DNA of 37,864 bases from Billgrantia azerbaijanica (lineage in GTDB: Bacteria > Pseudomonadota > Gammaproteobacteria > Pseudomonadales > Halomonadaceae). Both the position numbers and the translations under genes were made by a program. Where the stretch lies: the NCBI GenBank assembly GCA_004551485.1, contig SBLD01000026.1, forward strand, positions 1 to 37,864, given 5' to 3'. The notes under the pieces are model-generated. The model saw only the letters and a list, made by a program, of their open reading frames with translations, was not told the DNA's origin and searched no databases. Shown piece by piece: positions 8,098 through 16,822 of the stretch (position 1 is its first letter; each line of letters starts with the position of its first letter).

Positions 8098-8694
8098 ATG
8101 CTGCAACTCTTCCTCAGCGTCGAGCGACAGACCACGCGTCTGGCCCTGCTCGGCGCCGTGCTCATGCTGATCGTATCGGTCGCACTGGGCTTCTACCAGG
8201 TGATGACGCGTTTCGTCTTCGATGCGCCCTCCACCTGGTCGGAGGTCATCTCCCGCTCGGCCATGATCTGGTGCGTCTTCCTGGGGGCCGCGGCGGGTTT
8301 CCGGGGCGGCTTCATGATGTCCGTGGAGGTCATCTACAAGCTGGTGCCGGGCCGTCGCCTGATCTGGCTGGAGCTGTTGATCGCCCTGTGCTGTGCGGTG
8401 GTGTTGGTCGTGCTGATCTACTTTGGCACCGCCATGATGCTGCGCGTCAGGTCGCAGATGCTCTCGGGGCTCGAGGTCTCGATTGCCTGGGCCTATGCCG
8501 CCATGCCGGTCGGCGCCGGCTTCGCGCTGATGGCGGTGGTGGCCCGCTTGCTGGCCCAGGCGACCGGTCAGGAGACCATCGGTCCCGCCGTGGAAGAAGC
8601 GATTCCCGAGGCGGTGACGGTCGCGCGGAACGACGAGGCCGATCCTGTCCCCACCCTTTCCCCTGGTCTCAACGACAGGAGTGAACGCCCATGA
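8098..8694 (+). CDS. dctQ: TRAP transporter small permease (DctQ family)
   Basis: A 198-residue membrane protein with four predicted transmembrane segments. These lie around LALLGAVLMLIVSVALGF, MIWCVFLGAAAGF, LELLIALCCAVVLVVLIYFG and AYAAMPVGAGFALMAVVARL. The TRFVFDAPSTWSEVISR loop after the first segment is typical of DctQ. It pairs with DctM to form the sodium-dependent permease. The ATG at 8098 is the natural family start. An in-frame ATG at 8086 is possible. Earlier codons would run through the hairpin at 8051-8072. The acidic C-terminal tail after the last segment is longer than usual. It ends in an ATGA overlap with dctM. Confidence 0.87.
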   Translation: MLQLFLSVERQTTRLALLGAVLMLIVSVALGFYQVMTRFVFDAPSTWSEVISRSAMIWCVFLGAAAGFRGGFMMSVEVIYKLVPGRRLIWLELLIALCCAVVLVVLIYFGTAMMLRVRSQMLSGLEVSIAWAYAAMPVGAGFALMAVVARLLAQATGQETIGPAVEEAIPEAVTVARNDEADPVPTLSPGLNDRSERP

Positions 8695-9965
8695 ATGCCG
8701 CCATCGGTCTCTCGCTGATCATCCTGTTCAGCCTCGGGGTGCCGATCGCCGTGTCGATCGTGCTGGCCTCGATCATCGGCATCGAGTTCTTCTCGCGCCT
8801 GCCGCTGCTGCTGGTGCCCCAGCAGATGTTCGTGGGCATCGACAATTTCCCCCTGATGGCGATCCCGTTCTTCATCCTGGCCGGCAACCTGATGGCCGCC
8901 GGCGGGATCTCGCGGCGCCTGGTAGACCTGGCCAAGGCCGTGGTGGGCGGTCTCCAGGGCGGGCTGGCCATGACCTGCGTGCTGACCTGCATGCTGTTCG
9001 CCGCGGTCTCCGGGTCGAGCGTGGCAACCACCTTCGCCATCGGCTCGATCCTGATTCCCGCCATGGTCAAGCACGACTACCCGCGCCCGCTGGCGGCCTC
9101 CATCCAGGCCTCGTCGGCGGAGCTGGGGGTGCTGATCCCGCCCTCCATCCCGCTGATCCTCTACGGGGTGAGCACCGACACCTCGATCGGCAAGCTGTTC
9201 ATCGCCGGCATTGGCCCGGGGCTGCTGATCGGCGGCGCCCTGCTGCTGTTTCTCTACCTGTTCTGCAAGGTGCGCGGCTACGGGCTGCGCGACCGGGAGG
9301 ATCGCCACGACTTCCCGACCGCCTTCAAGCGGGCCTGGGCCGCGCTGCTGATGCCGGTGGTGGTAATCGGCGGCATCTACGGCGGCGTCTTCACACCCAC
9401 CGAGGCCTCGGCCGTGGCGGTGGTCTATGCGCTGATCGTCGGCGGGCTGATCTACCGCGAACTGCCCTTGGGCGAGCTGTTCCCGATCCTCAAGGAGAGT
9501 GTGATCTCGACGGCGGCGGTGATGCTGATCATCGCGGCGGCAGCTCTGTTCAGCTTCCTGATCAGCCGCTCGGGGCTGCCCTCCCAGGTGGCGGACTGGG
9601 TGACCCAGGTCTTCGATAGCCCCCTCGCCTTCCTGCTGGCGGTCAACGTCATGCTGCTGGTGGTTGGGATGTTCATCGAGACCTCGGCGGCGATCCTGGT
9701 GCTGGCGCCGATCTTCACCCCCATCGCCGTGCAGTACGGCATCGACCCGGTGCACTTCGGCCTGATCATCGTGGTGAACCTGGCGCTGGGCATGTTCACG
9801 CCGCCGCTCGGCGTCAACCTGTTCGCGGCCTGTGCGGTGGCTCGTCTGTCGGTGGATCAGCTGCTGCCCTGGCTGATGCGCTTCGTGCTGGTGGTGCTCG
9901 CCTGCCTGCTGGCCATCACCTACCTGCCCTGGATCTCGCTGGGGCTGGTCGAGCTGCTCTATTGA
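8691..9965 (+). CDS. dctM: TRAP transporter large permease (DctM family)
   Basis: This 424-residue, strongly hydrophobic protein has about twelve membrane segments. Typical DctM motifs are FPLMAIPFFILAGNLM near residue 60 and the PPSIPLILYGV re-entrant-type segment near residue 150. A second PPLGVNLF motif follows near residue 365. It is the transport-driving subunit that moves ligand delivered by DctP with sodium. Its ATG overlaps the dctQ stop by 4 bp. Confidence 0.92.
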   Translation: MNAAIGLSLIILFSLGVPIAVSIVLASIIGIEFFSRLPLLLVPQQMFVGIDNFPLMAIPFFILAGNLMAAGGISRRLVDLAKAVVGGLQGGLAMTCVLTCMLFAAVSGSSVATTFAIGSILIPAMVKHDYPRPLAASIQASSAELGVLIPPSIPLILYGVSTDTSIGKLFIAGIGPGLLIGGALLLFLYLFCKVRGYGLRDREDRHDFPTAFKRAWAALLMPVVVIGGIYGGVFTPTEASAVAVVYALIVGGLIYRELPLGELFPILKESVISTAAVMLIIAAAALFSFLISRSGLPSQVADWVTQVFDSPLAFLLAVNVMLLVVGMFIETSAAILVLAPIFTPIAVQYGIDPVHFGLIIVVNLALGMFTPPLGVNLFAACAVARLSVDQLLPWLMRFVLVVLACLLAITYLPWISLGLVELLY

Positions 9966-9991
9966 TCGAGATGACACGAGGAGTGCCTGGA

Positions 9992-11452
9992 ATGCCTGTC
10001 TTACCCGAGATGCCGCGCCGTGAGGCCCTGATCGGCGGTGAATGGGTTGCCACCTGCGAGACCCTGCCGGTCGAGGCGCCCGCGCGGGGCGAGGCCATCA
10101 CCCGTATCGCGCGCGGCCAGGCCGAGGAGGTCGACGCCGCCGTCAGGGCGGCCGGGGATGCGATGGCCGGTCGCCTGGGCGAGTGGTCGCGCTGGAGCGC
10201 GCGCCGACGCGGCGAATGGCTGCTGGCCTTCGCCGCGACCATCGAGGCCGACCACGCGCGCCTGGCGGCCCTGGAGTGCGCCGACACCGGCAAGCCGCTG
10301 ACCCAGGCGCGCGGGGACATCAGCGCCTGTGCCCGTTACTTCCGCTTCTACGGCGGCGCCGCCGACAAGCTGCACGGCGAGACGATTCCCTTCGAGACCG
10401 ACTTTGCGGTGATGACCTGGCGCGAACCCCATGGCGTCTGCGCCCAGATCATTCCCTGGAACTATCCCGCCCAGATCTTCGGCCGCTGCGTGGCGGCGGC
10501 GCTGGCGGCGGGCAACACGGTGGTGCTCAAGCCCGCCGAGGAGGCCTGCCTGAGCGTGCTGCGCCTGGCCGAGCTGGCGACGCAGGCGGGTCTGCCGGCC
10601 GGCGTGCTCAACGTGGTGCCGGGGCTGGGCCGCGAGGCGGGAGCGGCGCTGGCCGCGCACGCCGGCATCGATCACCTGTCGTTCACCGGTTCACCGGAGA
10701 CCGGCACCCGGGTCAACCAGGCCGCAGCGGCCAACCACGTGCCGGTGACCCTGGAGCTCGGCGGCAAGTCGCCACAGCTCGTGTTCGCCGACGCTGACCT
10801 CGAGGCGGCGCTGGCGGCGGTGGTGCGCGGCATCATCCAGAACGCCGGCCAGACCTGCTCGGCGGGCAGTCGGCTGCTGGTCGAGGACGCCTGTTACGAC
10901 GCGGTCGTGGCCCGGCTCAGCGAGCGTTTCGCGGCGCTGCGCTGCGACGCCGGCGAGCGCGACGCCGACTGCGGCCCGCTGATCAATGCCCGCCAGCGCG
11001 AGATGCTCGAGTCGCGGCTGGCGGCGGCCCGCGACGATGGCATCCGGGTGGCGGCGGCCGGCCAGCTGGCCGACGGCGCTCCCGCGGGCGGGCACTTCGT
11101 GGCGCCGCAGTTGCTGGTCGACATCCCCGAAGGCCACGAGGTGATCCGCGAGGAGCTGTTCGGCCCAGTGCTGGCGGTGCAGCGCTTCGCCGACGAGGAC
11201 GCCGCCGTGCGCCTGGCCAACGCCACCGACTTCGGCCTCTGCGCCGGGGTCTGGACCCGCGACGGCGGGCGCCAGCTGCGCCTGGCCAAGCGCATCCGCA
11301 GCGGCCAGGTGTTCGTCAACAACTACGGCGCCGCCGGCGGCGTCGAGCTACCCTTCGGCGGGGTGGGGCGCTCCGGCCACGGCCGCGAGAAGGGCTTCGA
11401 GGGGCTCAGGAGCTACACCCGTCTCAAGACCCTGGCCATTCGCCACGGTTGA
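9992..11452 (+). CDS. NAD(P)+-dependent aldehyde dehydrogenase
   Basis: A 486-residue ALDH-superfamily enzyme with all catalytic features: N157 in PWNYP, the cofactor lysine K180 (VLKPAEE), the general base E255 in LELGGKSP and the nucleophile C289 in NAGQTCSAG. The ATG at 9992 is preceded by GAGGAG at a suitable distance. Other in-frame starts at 9962 and 9971 overlap the dctM end. It resembles betaine-aldehyde or semialdehyde dehydrogenases, but its operon position points to a sugar-derived aldehyde. One reasonable role is oxidising erythrose or threose to the tetronates consumed by the pathway, or glycolaldehyde to glycolate. The real substrate cannot be read from sequence. Confidence 0.87.
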   Translation: MPVLPEMPRREALIGGEWVATCETLPVEAPARGEAITRIARGQAEEVDAAVRAAGDAMAGRLGEWSRWSARRRGEWLLAFAATIEADHARLAALECADTGKPLTQARGDISACARYFRFYGGAADKLHGETIPFETDFAVMTWREPHGVCAQIIPWNYPAQIFGRCVAAALAAGNTVVLKPAEEACLSVLRLAELATQAGLPAGVLNVVPGLGREAGAALAAHAGIDHLSFTGSPETGTRVNQAAAANHVPVTLELGGKSPQLVFADADLEAALAAVVRGIIQNAGQTCSAGSRLLVEDACYDAVVARLSERFAALRCDAGERDADCGPLINARQREMLESRLAAARDDGIRVAAAGQLADGAPAGGHFVAPQLLVDIPEGHEVIREELFGPVLAVQRFADEDAAVRLANATDFGLCAGVWTRDGGRQLRLAKRIRSGQVFVNNYGAAGGVELPFGGVGRSGHGREKGFEGLRSYTRLKTLAIRHG

Positions 11453-11482
11453 CGATTCCACCCCCTGTCACAGGAGAAGGCA

Positions 11483-12346
11483 ATGACTCAGGCAATGCGT
11501 GTCGGGCTGATCGGTGTTGGCCTGATGGGCCACGGCATCGCCCGCAACATTCTCGCAGCCGGCCATCGGCTGTGCTTCCTGGACCATCCGGGCAACCAGC
11601 CCGTGGATGACCTGCTCGAGGCCGGCGCCGAGCGCAAGGCCTCGGGGCGCGAGGTCGCCGCCAGCGCGGAGGTGGTCATCCTCTGCGTGACCGGTTCGCC
11701 GCAGGTCGAAGCAGTGCTCTTCGAGGCTGGCGGCGTACGGGAGGGGCTGCAGGAGGGTGGCGTGGTCATCGACTGCTCCACCGCTCAGCCGAGTTCGACC
11801 CGGAGCGTGGCGGCGCGGGTCGCCGAGGCCGGCGGACGCTTTCTGGATGCGGCCATGACCCGCACCCCCAGGGAAGCGGAAGCCGGTCGGCTCAACCTGA
11901 TCGTGGGCGGCCCCGTGCTGCTCTTCGAGCAGTGCCGGCCGCTGCTGGCGAGCTTCGCCGAGACCATCACCCACGCCGGCGAGGTAGGCGCGGGCCATAC
12001 CCTGAAGCTGCTGCACAACTTCGTCTCGCTCGGCTTCTCGGCGGTGCTGGCCGAGGCGACCGCGGCCTCGCGGCGAGCGGGCATCGACGATGCCGCCCTG
12101 CTGGAGGTGCTGGGCTCGGGCGGCGGGGCCGGGGTGGTCCTCGAGCGCCTGCGCCCCTTCATCGAGGCCGACGATCCCTCCGGCTTTCGTTTCAGCGTGG
12201 CCAATGCCGGCAAGGATCTCGGCTACTACCGGGCCATGGCCGATGAACTGGGGGCGGCGCAGGGCGTGGCGTCTGCGGTGGGGGACCTGTATGACGGGAT
12301 CGAGGAGCGGCAGGCCTGGGTGCCCGAGGTGATCCGGATGCTGTAG
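11483..12346 (+). CDS. Atypical beta-hydroxyacid dehydrogenase (HIBADH family)
   Basis: This 287-residue protein has the Rossmann motif GVGLMG (residues 11-16) and the family catalytic lysine in HTLKLLHNF (K175). In most members the substrate motif reads DAPVSGG; here the corresponding segment is DAAMTRTPREAEAGRL, so the SGG turn that contacts the substrate carboxylate is changed. It is therefore not a simple duplicate of LtnD, which keeps DAPISGG. It is the last gene of the operon and ends 49 bp before a terminator. The product could oxidise another hydroxy acid or reduce tartronate semialdehyde-like intermediates. No firm substrate can be given. Confidence 0.82.
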   Translation: MTQAMRVGLIGVGLMGHGIARNILAAGHRLCFLDHPGNQPVDDLLEAGAERKASGREVAASAEVVILCVTGSPQVEAVLFEAGGVREGLQEGGVVIDCSTAQPSSTRSVAARVAEAGGRFLDAAMTRTPREAEAGRLNLIVGGPVLLFEQCRPLLASFAETITHAGEVGAGHTLKLLHNFVSLGFSAVLAEATAASRRAGIDDAALLEVLGSGGGAGVVLERLRPFIEADDPSGFRFSVANAGKDLGYYRAMADELGAAQGVASAVGDLYDGIEERQAWVPEVIRML

Positions 12347-12395
12347 GTACCGGTGCAAGGGGGCAGGTGAGACTCCTGCTGGACGTGAATCGTGC

Positions 12396-12431
12396 AAGGG
12401 CCAACGGCATGGCCGTGAGGCCCTTTTCCTT
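12396..12431 (+). terminator. Intrinsic terminator of the tetronate operon
   Basis: Outer arms AAGGGCC (12396-12402) and GGCCCTT (12419-12425) enclose an inner stem ACGGC/GCCGT. The T-rich run TTTTCCTT follows to 12431. This closes the ten-gene operon that starts at ltnD. Confidence 0.8.
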
Positions 12432-12491
12432 ATCGACGGTCTTGCCCGATCGAGCGGAAGACAGGGCTGTCAGCCGTTACTGGATCTCGGC

Positions 12492-12833
12492 TCAGGCCTT
12501 GGCGACCTTCACCGCCGTTCCCGTCGCGACCAGGAACAGCATCGACTTGCCGCCGCCGGAGATCTCGCTGTAGTCGAGGTCGACGGCGATGACGGCGTTG
12601 GCCCCGAGCGAGGCGGCCTCGCGGCGCAGCTCGTCGAGGCAGGCGATCCGCGCCTCGCGCAGCGCATCCTGGGACGACTTGTTGCGTCCGCCGAAGAAGT
12701 CGCGGAAGCCGGCGAACAGGTCCTTGATGACGTTCATGCCGAACACGCACTCGGCCGAGACGATGTCGAGGTGCTCCGTGACACGGTAGCCCTCGAGGTG
12801 CGATGAGGTGGTGAGGATCACTCGCTCGGACAT
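12492..12833 (-). CDS. YbjQ/UPF0145 family protein
   Basis: A 113-residue member of the UPF0145 (YbjQ, putative heavy-metal-binding) family. The typical elements are all present: [14 protein letters not shown] at the start, the [16 protein letters not shown] segment, the helical [13 protein letters not shown] region, and [15 protein letters not shown] with a C-terminal hydrophobic strand. Such proteins form ring-like oligomers, but their cellular role is unsettled. The ATG at 12831-12833 has a GGAGGG ribosome binding site. The frame is open further upstream (to 13235), but that part is antisense to the AraC gene and not credible. It appears monocistronic. Confidence 0.88.
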   Translation of the reverse strand: MSERVILTTSSHLEGYRVTEHLDIVSAECVFGMNVIKDLFAGFRDFFGGRNKSSQDALREARIACLDELRREAASLGANAVIAVDLDYSEISGGGKSMLFLVATGTAVKVAKA

Positions 12834-12996
12834 GGGGTCCCTCCATTCCTGGTTGCGATGACGGTGCGTCGAGACACCGGGAGACGTTGCCGGTGCCAGA
12901 TCGCCATCATGCGCTGGGCGCGATGACATGAAAACCACCCCCTTCGGGCAGCCGCGTGCTTGCTCCCCGCGGCCGGCAGCCCGTGCCGTCGCGCCG

Positions 12997-13809
12997 CTAC
13001 GTCTGGAAGAAGGCCCCGGGGGATATGCCCAACTGGTCGTGAAAGGCGGCGATGAAGGCCGACGTGCTGTCATAGCCGCTGGCCAGCGCAGCATCGGTGA
13101 CCCGCTCGCCCCGCGCCAGGGCCGGCAGGGCAGCGAGCAGGCGGCAGCGTTGCCGCCATTGCCGAAAGGTGAGTCCTGTCTGGCGCTGGAACCAGCGGCT
13201 GAGCGTCCGCCCGGAGACGCGACACCGCCCGGCATGCTCGTCGAGCGAGGAACGGTCGCCGGGGTGCGTCTGCAAGTGCCGGCAGATCGCCTGCAGGCGG
13301 AGATCCTCGGGCCAGGGCAGCATCAGGTCGGTTTCTTCCGCCATACCGAGCCGATCCAGCAGCACGCTGGCCAGGCGCCCGTCGGCGCTTGTCCTGTCAT
13401 AGTGCACGGGGAGCTGGCTGAAGGCCTGGATCAGTTCGCGAAGCAGCGGCTCGACCACGATCACCGCGCATGCGCGGCGCGGCGCGGGTATCGCGTCGGG
13501 CGCCACATAGAGGCTGCGAATGATGGTGCCGGGCGAGCAGGCCACGGCATGCCGCGTGCCCGCCGGTATCCAGACCGCACGGCCGGGCGGTGCCAGGAAA
13601 TGCCCGCTCTCGGTTTCGACACGAAGCGTGCCGCGCAACGCGTGGGACAGCTGTGCCCAGGCATGGCGGTGGGGCGAGCCGATGGCCTGGTTCGGCAGGG
13701 AGTGCACGCTGCCGTAGAGGGGGCGGGGGAGGGTCACCAGGTCGGCGAGGGGGTCCGGCTCACCCGGTGTCGCCCGTGCCGTCGTGCTGTCCGTTTGGCG
13801 ATGTTTCAT
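12997..13809 (-). CDS. AraC-family transcriptional regulator (NimR-like)
   Basis: This 270-residue regulator has an N-terminal cupin sensor domain ([19 protein letters not shown] around residues 47-65, [14 protein letters not shown] around 74-87). The C-terminal double helix-turn-helix (from about residue 165) ends with the AraC signature [28 protein letters not shown]. The layout matches the NimR-type subgroup. It is divergent from the SBF-like transporter at 13887, separated by 77 bp that contain a dyad at 13856-13870. It most likely controls that transporter. The inducer is unknown. Confidence 0.9.
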   Translation of the reverse strand: MKHRQTDSTTARATPGEPDPLADLVTLPRPLYGSVHSLPNQAIGSPHRHAWAQLSHALRGTLRVETESGHFLAPPGRAVWIPAGTRHAVACSPGTIIRSLYVAPDAIPAPRRACAVIVVEPLLRELIQAFSQLPVHYDRTSADGRLASVLLDRLGMAEETDLMLPWPEDLRLQAICRHLQTHPGDRSSLDEHAGRCRVSGRTLSRWFQRQTGLTFRQWRQRCRLLAALPALARGERVTDAALASGYDSTSAFIAAFHDQLGISPGAFFQT

Positions 13810-13855
13810 GGCAGATTCCCGAGAATCACCCAGTCGTGACCAGGGTATTATGCCG

Positions 13856-13870
13856 TGGAAACGCTTTCCA
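13856..13870. promoter_or_regulatory. 15-bp dyad in the AraC/SBF intergenic region
   Basis: TGGAAA and TTTCCA form perfect 6-bp arms around a CGC centre, TGGAAACGCTTTCCA. It lies 16 bp upstream of the SBF-like gene start. The A-rich arms around a central CG look more like a LacI/Cra-type operator than a usual AraC direct repeat, so the cognate regulator is uncertain. Confidence 0.45.
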
Positions 13871-13886
13871 TGAACGGAGGTCCCTG

Positions 13887-14897
13887 ATGTGGCAGCGGCT
13901 GAGGCGGATCGCCGATGACTTTACCCTGGCCTTGCTGGTGGTGGTGCTGGCCGCGACGCTGTGGCCGGCCCGCGGCGCGGGCGCCGTGTTCTTCGAGTGG
14001 TTGACCACGCTGGCCATCGCCCTGCTGTTCTTCATGCACGGCGCCAAGCTGTCCCGACAGGCGATCATCGCCGGGATGACGCACTGGCGGCTGCACCTGC
14101 TGGTCTTACTCTTCACCTTCGGGGCCTTCCCGCTGATCGGGCTGGTCGTCCGGCCCTGGCTCGAGCCCTGGCTGGGTGAGGCGCTGACCCGCGGCCTGCT
14201 CTACCTGTGCGTGCTGCCCGGTACCGTGCAGTCGGCCATTGCCTTCACGTCCCTGGCCAGGGGCAACGTGCCGGCGGCGATCTGCAGCGCCTCGGCGTCC
14301 AGCCTCGTCGGGATCCTGCTCACGCCGCTGCTGCTGGTGTGGCTCCTGGAGGGACCGGTGACCGGGGAGGGCCTGTCGCTGGGCGAGTCGGTGGCCAAGA
14401 TCAGCGCCCAGCTGCTGCTGCCCTTCGTGTTAGGACACCTGGCCCGGCCGTGGCTCGGCGGCTGGATCGAGCGCAATCGCCGCTGGCTCGGGCGCGTTGA
14501 TCAGAGTTCCATCCTGCTGGTCGTGTACACGGCCTTCAGTGCCTCGGTGATGGCCGGCCTGTGGCAGAGCCTGTCGCCGTCTTCGCTGCTGGCACTGACG
14601 GCGATCTGCTGCCTGCTGCTGGCCCTGGTGCTATGGCTGACCACCCAGCTGTCCCGGCGGCTGGGCTTTTCCCGCGAGGACGAGGTCACCATCGTCTTCT
14701 GTGCCTCGAAGAAGAGCCTGGCCACGGGGGTGCCCATGGCCCAGGTCCTGTTCGCGCAGGCGGCGCTGGGACCGACGCTGCTGCCGCTGATGCTCTTCCA
14801 CCAGATCCAGCTGATGGTCTGTGCGGTGCTGGCCCAGCGTTACGCCCGAATGAGCCCGGCCCCCGCCACGTCGCCAGGCCGCACCGGCGCCTCCTAG
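13887..14897 (+). CDS. Bile acid:sodium symporter-like (SBF-like) membrane transporter
   Basis: A 336-residue polytopic inner-membrane protein with about ten hydrophobic segments. It belongs to the SBF-like group of the bile acid:sodium symporter superfamily (bacterial YfeH-type). Visible family features are the ALLFFMHGAKLS segment near residue 50, CVLPGTVQSAIAFTSLARGN near 110-130 (the crossover-helix region), and the late CASKKSLATGVPMAQVLF motif near 280. The ATG at 13887 follows a CGGAGG ribosome binding site. The frame is open upstream but overlaps the AraC gene antisense. Its stop overlaps that of the convergent ygjV-like gene. The substrate is not deducible. Confidence 0.88.
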   Translation: MWQRLRRIADDFTLALLVVVLAATLWPARGAGAVFFEWLTTLAIALLFFMHGAKLSRQAIIAGMTHWRLHLLVLLFTFGAFPLIGLVVRPWLEPWLGEALTRGLLYLCVLPGTVQSAIAFTSLARGNVPAAICSASASSLVGILLTPLLLVWLLEGPVTGEGLSLGESVAKISAQLLLPFVLGHLARPWLGGWIERNRRWLGRVDQSSILLVVYTAFSASVMAGLWQSLSPSSLLALTAICCLLLALVLWLTTQLSRRLGFSREDEVTIVFCASKKSLATGVPMAQVLFAQAALGPTLLPLMLFHQIQLMVCAVLAQRYARMSPAPATSPGRTGAS

Positions 14898-15418
14898 GGG
14901 GAACAGCGGGCCGGGGCGTCGCGCCGGAGGCGAAGCATCGTGATCAGGTTGGTCACGAAGATCAGCGTCTCGGCCAGGGTGCCGCCGATGGAGCCGGCCA
15001 GGACGTTACTGACGATCCAGCAGAAGGCGGCGGCGGCCAGCATGGCGCGCATGGGAATGCCGCGCAGCATGAACATCCCGTAGGTGCCGAGCAGTCCGGC
15101 CGCCAGGGCGGGAATATCGCGGGGGCCACTCCACGTCAGCGCGGCGACCGCCAGGGTGGCGATGAGCATCAGGTACATGAGGCGCCGGTTGGCGTGAAAG
15201 CGGCGTACCAGGGCGATGCGAACTACGATCAGCGCCGAGATGCCCGCCGCCACCCAGCTCTGGAAGAGGGCGAACTGCGCGGCGAAGGCCACGTTGGCGA
15301 ACAGCAGCAGCACGAACAGCCGGTCGTCGCGCTTGCTGGCGAAGGCCACGACGCACAGGGCCAGGGCCGTCAGGCTGACGCCCTGGCCCAGGAGCCACCT
15401 CAGGCTTGCCTCTTCCAT
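14894..15418 (-). CDS. YgjV-family inner membrane protein
   Basis: A 174-residue protein with about six short hydrophobic segments (for instance VSLTALALCVVAFASK, LFVLLLFANVAFAAQFALF, LMLIATLAVAALTW and a final TLIFVTNLITMLRLRR). Length and pattern fit the bacterial inner-membrane YgjV family. No function is known for the family. The gene converges with the SBF-like gene, sharing the bases of the two stop codons (CTAG), and diverges from hmp. Confidence 0.75.
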   Translation of the reverse strand: MEEASLRWLLGQGVSLTALALCVVAFASKRDDRLFVLLLFANVAFAAQFALFQSWVAAGISALIVVRIALVRRFHANRRLMYLMLIATLAVAALTWSGPRDIPALAAGLLGTYGMFMLRGIPMRAMLAAAAFCWIVSNVLAGSIGGTLAETLIFVTNLITMLRLRRDAPARCSP

Positions 15419-15530
15419 GCTCGGTTCCGGTTGCGGGGATAGGGATGACGCTGCGGGCTGGCATGCTAGCACGCAGCCAATTCCCCCTGCGACAATCGGT
15501 ATCACTCCCTCACTGGCTCCCCTGTCTTTC

Positions 15531-15553
15531 AAGAGGTATTTTGCATGCCTCTT
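15531..15553. promoter_or_regulatory. NsrR-type operator upstream of hmp
   Basis: A 23-bp imperfect dyad with an 11-1-11 layout. The left half is AAGAGGTATTT (15531-15541) and the right half GCATGCCTCTT (15543-15553). Eight of eleven positions are symmetric. It closely follows the known NsrR consensus (AAGATGYATTT and its complement). It ends 30 bp before the hmp start codon, as expected for repression of hmp relieved by nitric oxide. The nsrR gene itself is not in the window. Confidence 0.7.
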
Positions 15554-15583
15554 ATAACGACACCCCCGACGATGGAGCCAATC

Positions 15584-16753
15584 ATGCTGACACAGGACCA
15601 GGAACGCCTGATCGAGACCACCGCCCCGGTGGTGGCCGCACACCTCGATGCCATCACCCGGTGCTTCTACCCGCTCATGTTCGATCGCTATCCCGAGGTC
15701 GGGCCGCTCTTCAATCAGGCCCACCAGGCCGACGGCGGCCAGCCTCGCGCGCTGGCCGCCGCCGTGCTCGCCTATGTCCAGCTGCGCCGCGAGCCTGACC
15801 GGGTTCGTGCCAGGCTGGCCACGGTGGTCAGCAAGCACGTCTCGCTGGGCATTCGGCCCGACCAGTACCCGATCGTCGGCGAGTGCCTGATGGCCGCCAT
15901 CGGCGAGGTGCTGGGCGATGCCGTGACCCCCGAGGTCGCCGGGGCCTGGCATGGGCTCTACGAGGAGTTGGCGGGCCTGCTGATCGAACTGGAAGACGGC
16001 CACTACCGGGCGTTCGAGCAGTGCCCCGGGGGCTGGCGCGGCACCCGTGAGTTCCGCATTGCGGCCATTCGCAAGGAGAGTGCCGTGATTCGCTCCTTCG
16101 TTCTGGAGCCGACCGACGGGGGCCCGGTGGCCGAGCACCGGCCCGGGCAGTATGTCGGGGTGAAGCTGACCATCGACGGTGAGCCGACCTATCGCCACTA
16201 CAGCCTGTCCGATGTCGCCAACGGCAGCACCTATCGGGTGTCGATCAAGCGCGAGCCGCAGGGGCGGGTCAGCCGCCATTTCCATGATGTCCTGCATGTC
16301 GGCGACACCCTGGAACTGTTGCCGCCGGCCGGCGACCTGATCCTCGAGGAGGGCGAGGAGCCGCTGCTGCTGGCGAGTGGCGGAGTCGGCCAGACCCCGC
16401 TGCTGCCCATCGCCCGCCACGCCCTGGCCCAGGGGCGCCGGGTGGTCTACCTGCACGCCGCGCGGGATGCCGACCACCATGCCTTCCGCGATGAGGTGGC
16501 GGCCCTGGCGGCCGAGTATCCCCACCGGTTGCAGGCGGTAACCGTGCACGAGCGCGGCGATGTCGCCGATCATCGCGGGCAGGTCGACCGCGACCTGCTG
16601 GCGCGCCACCTCCCCGCGGACGCTCGCTGCTACTTCGTCGGCCCCCAGGGGTTCATGACCGCGGTCGACCGGGCCCTTGCCGACCTGGGCGTGCCGGACG
16701 AGCGCCGTCACTACGAGCACTTCGGCCCCTCCCGCCCGCTCGATGCCGCCTGA
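15584..16753 (+). CDS. hmp: Flavohemoglobin, nitric oxide dioxygenase
   Basis: A 389-residue three-domain protein. The globin domain spans residues 1 to about 140, with distal Y29 in CFYPLMF and proximal heme ligand H85 in SKHVSLGI. The FAD domain carries RHYSLSD, the RxYS flavin motif. The C-terminal NAD(P) domain contains SGGVGQTPLLP and ends with HYEHFGPSRPL. The enzyme uses NAD(P)H and O2 to turn nitric oxide into nitrate in the cytoplasm. The ATG at 15584 gives the standard MLTQDQERLI start. A longer reading from 15545 would overlap the NsrR operator. It appears monocistronic and NO-inducible. Confidence 0.95.
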   Translation: MLTQDQERLIETTAPVVAAHLDAITRCFYPLMFDRYPEVGPLFNQAHQADGGQPRALAAAVLAYVQLRREPDRVRARLATVVSKHVSLGIRPDQYPIVGECLMAAIGEVLGDAVTPEVAGAWHGLYEELAGLLIELEDGHYRAFEQCPGGWRGTREFRIAAIRKESAVIRSFVLEPTDGGPVAEHRPGQYVGVKLTIDGEPTYRHYSLSDVANGSTYRVSIKREPQGRVSRHFHDVLHVGDTLELLPPAGDLILEEGEEPLLLASGGVGQTPLLPIARHALAQGRRVVYLHAARDADHHAFRDEVAALAAEYPHRLQAVTVHERGDVADHRGQVDRDLLARHLPADARCYFVGPQGFMTAVDRALADLGVPDERRHYEHFGPSRPLDAA

Positions 16754-16793
16754 GGCGTCCTGCGCCGGGACGTTCCTTCCCCTCCGCCTTCGC

Positions 16794-16814
16794 GGCCCCG
16801 GCCTGGCCGGGGCC
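16794..16814 (+). terminator. Hairpin downstream of hmp
   Basis: Perfect 10-bp arms GGCCCCGGCC (16794-16803) and GGCCGGGGCC (16805-16814) flank a single T. In practice the inner pairs open to a loop. No U-tract follows, so termination may be weak or factor-assisted. Confidence 0.4.
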
Positions 16815-16822
16815 CGCCGAGT

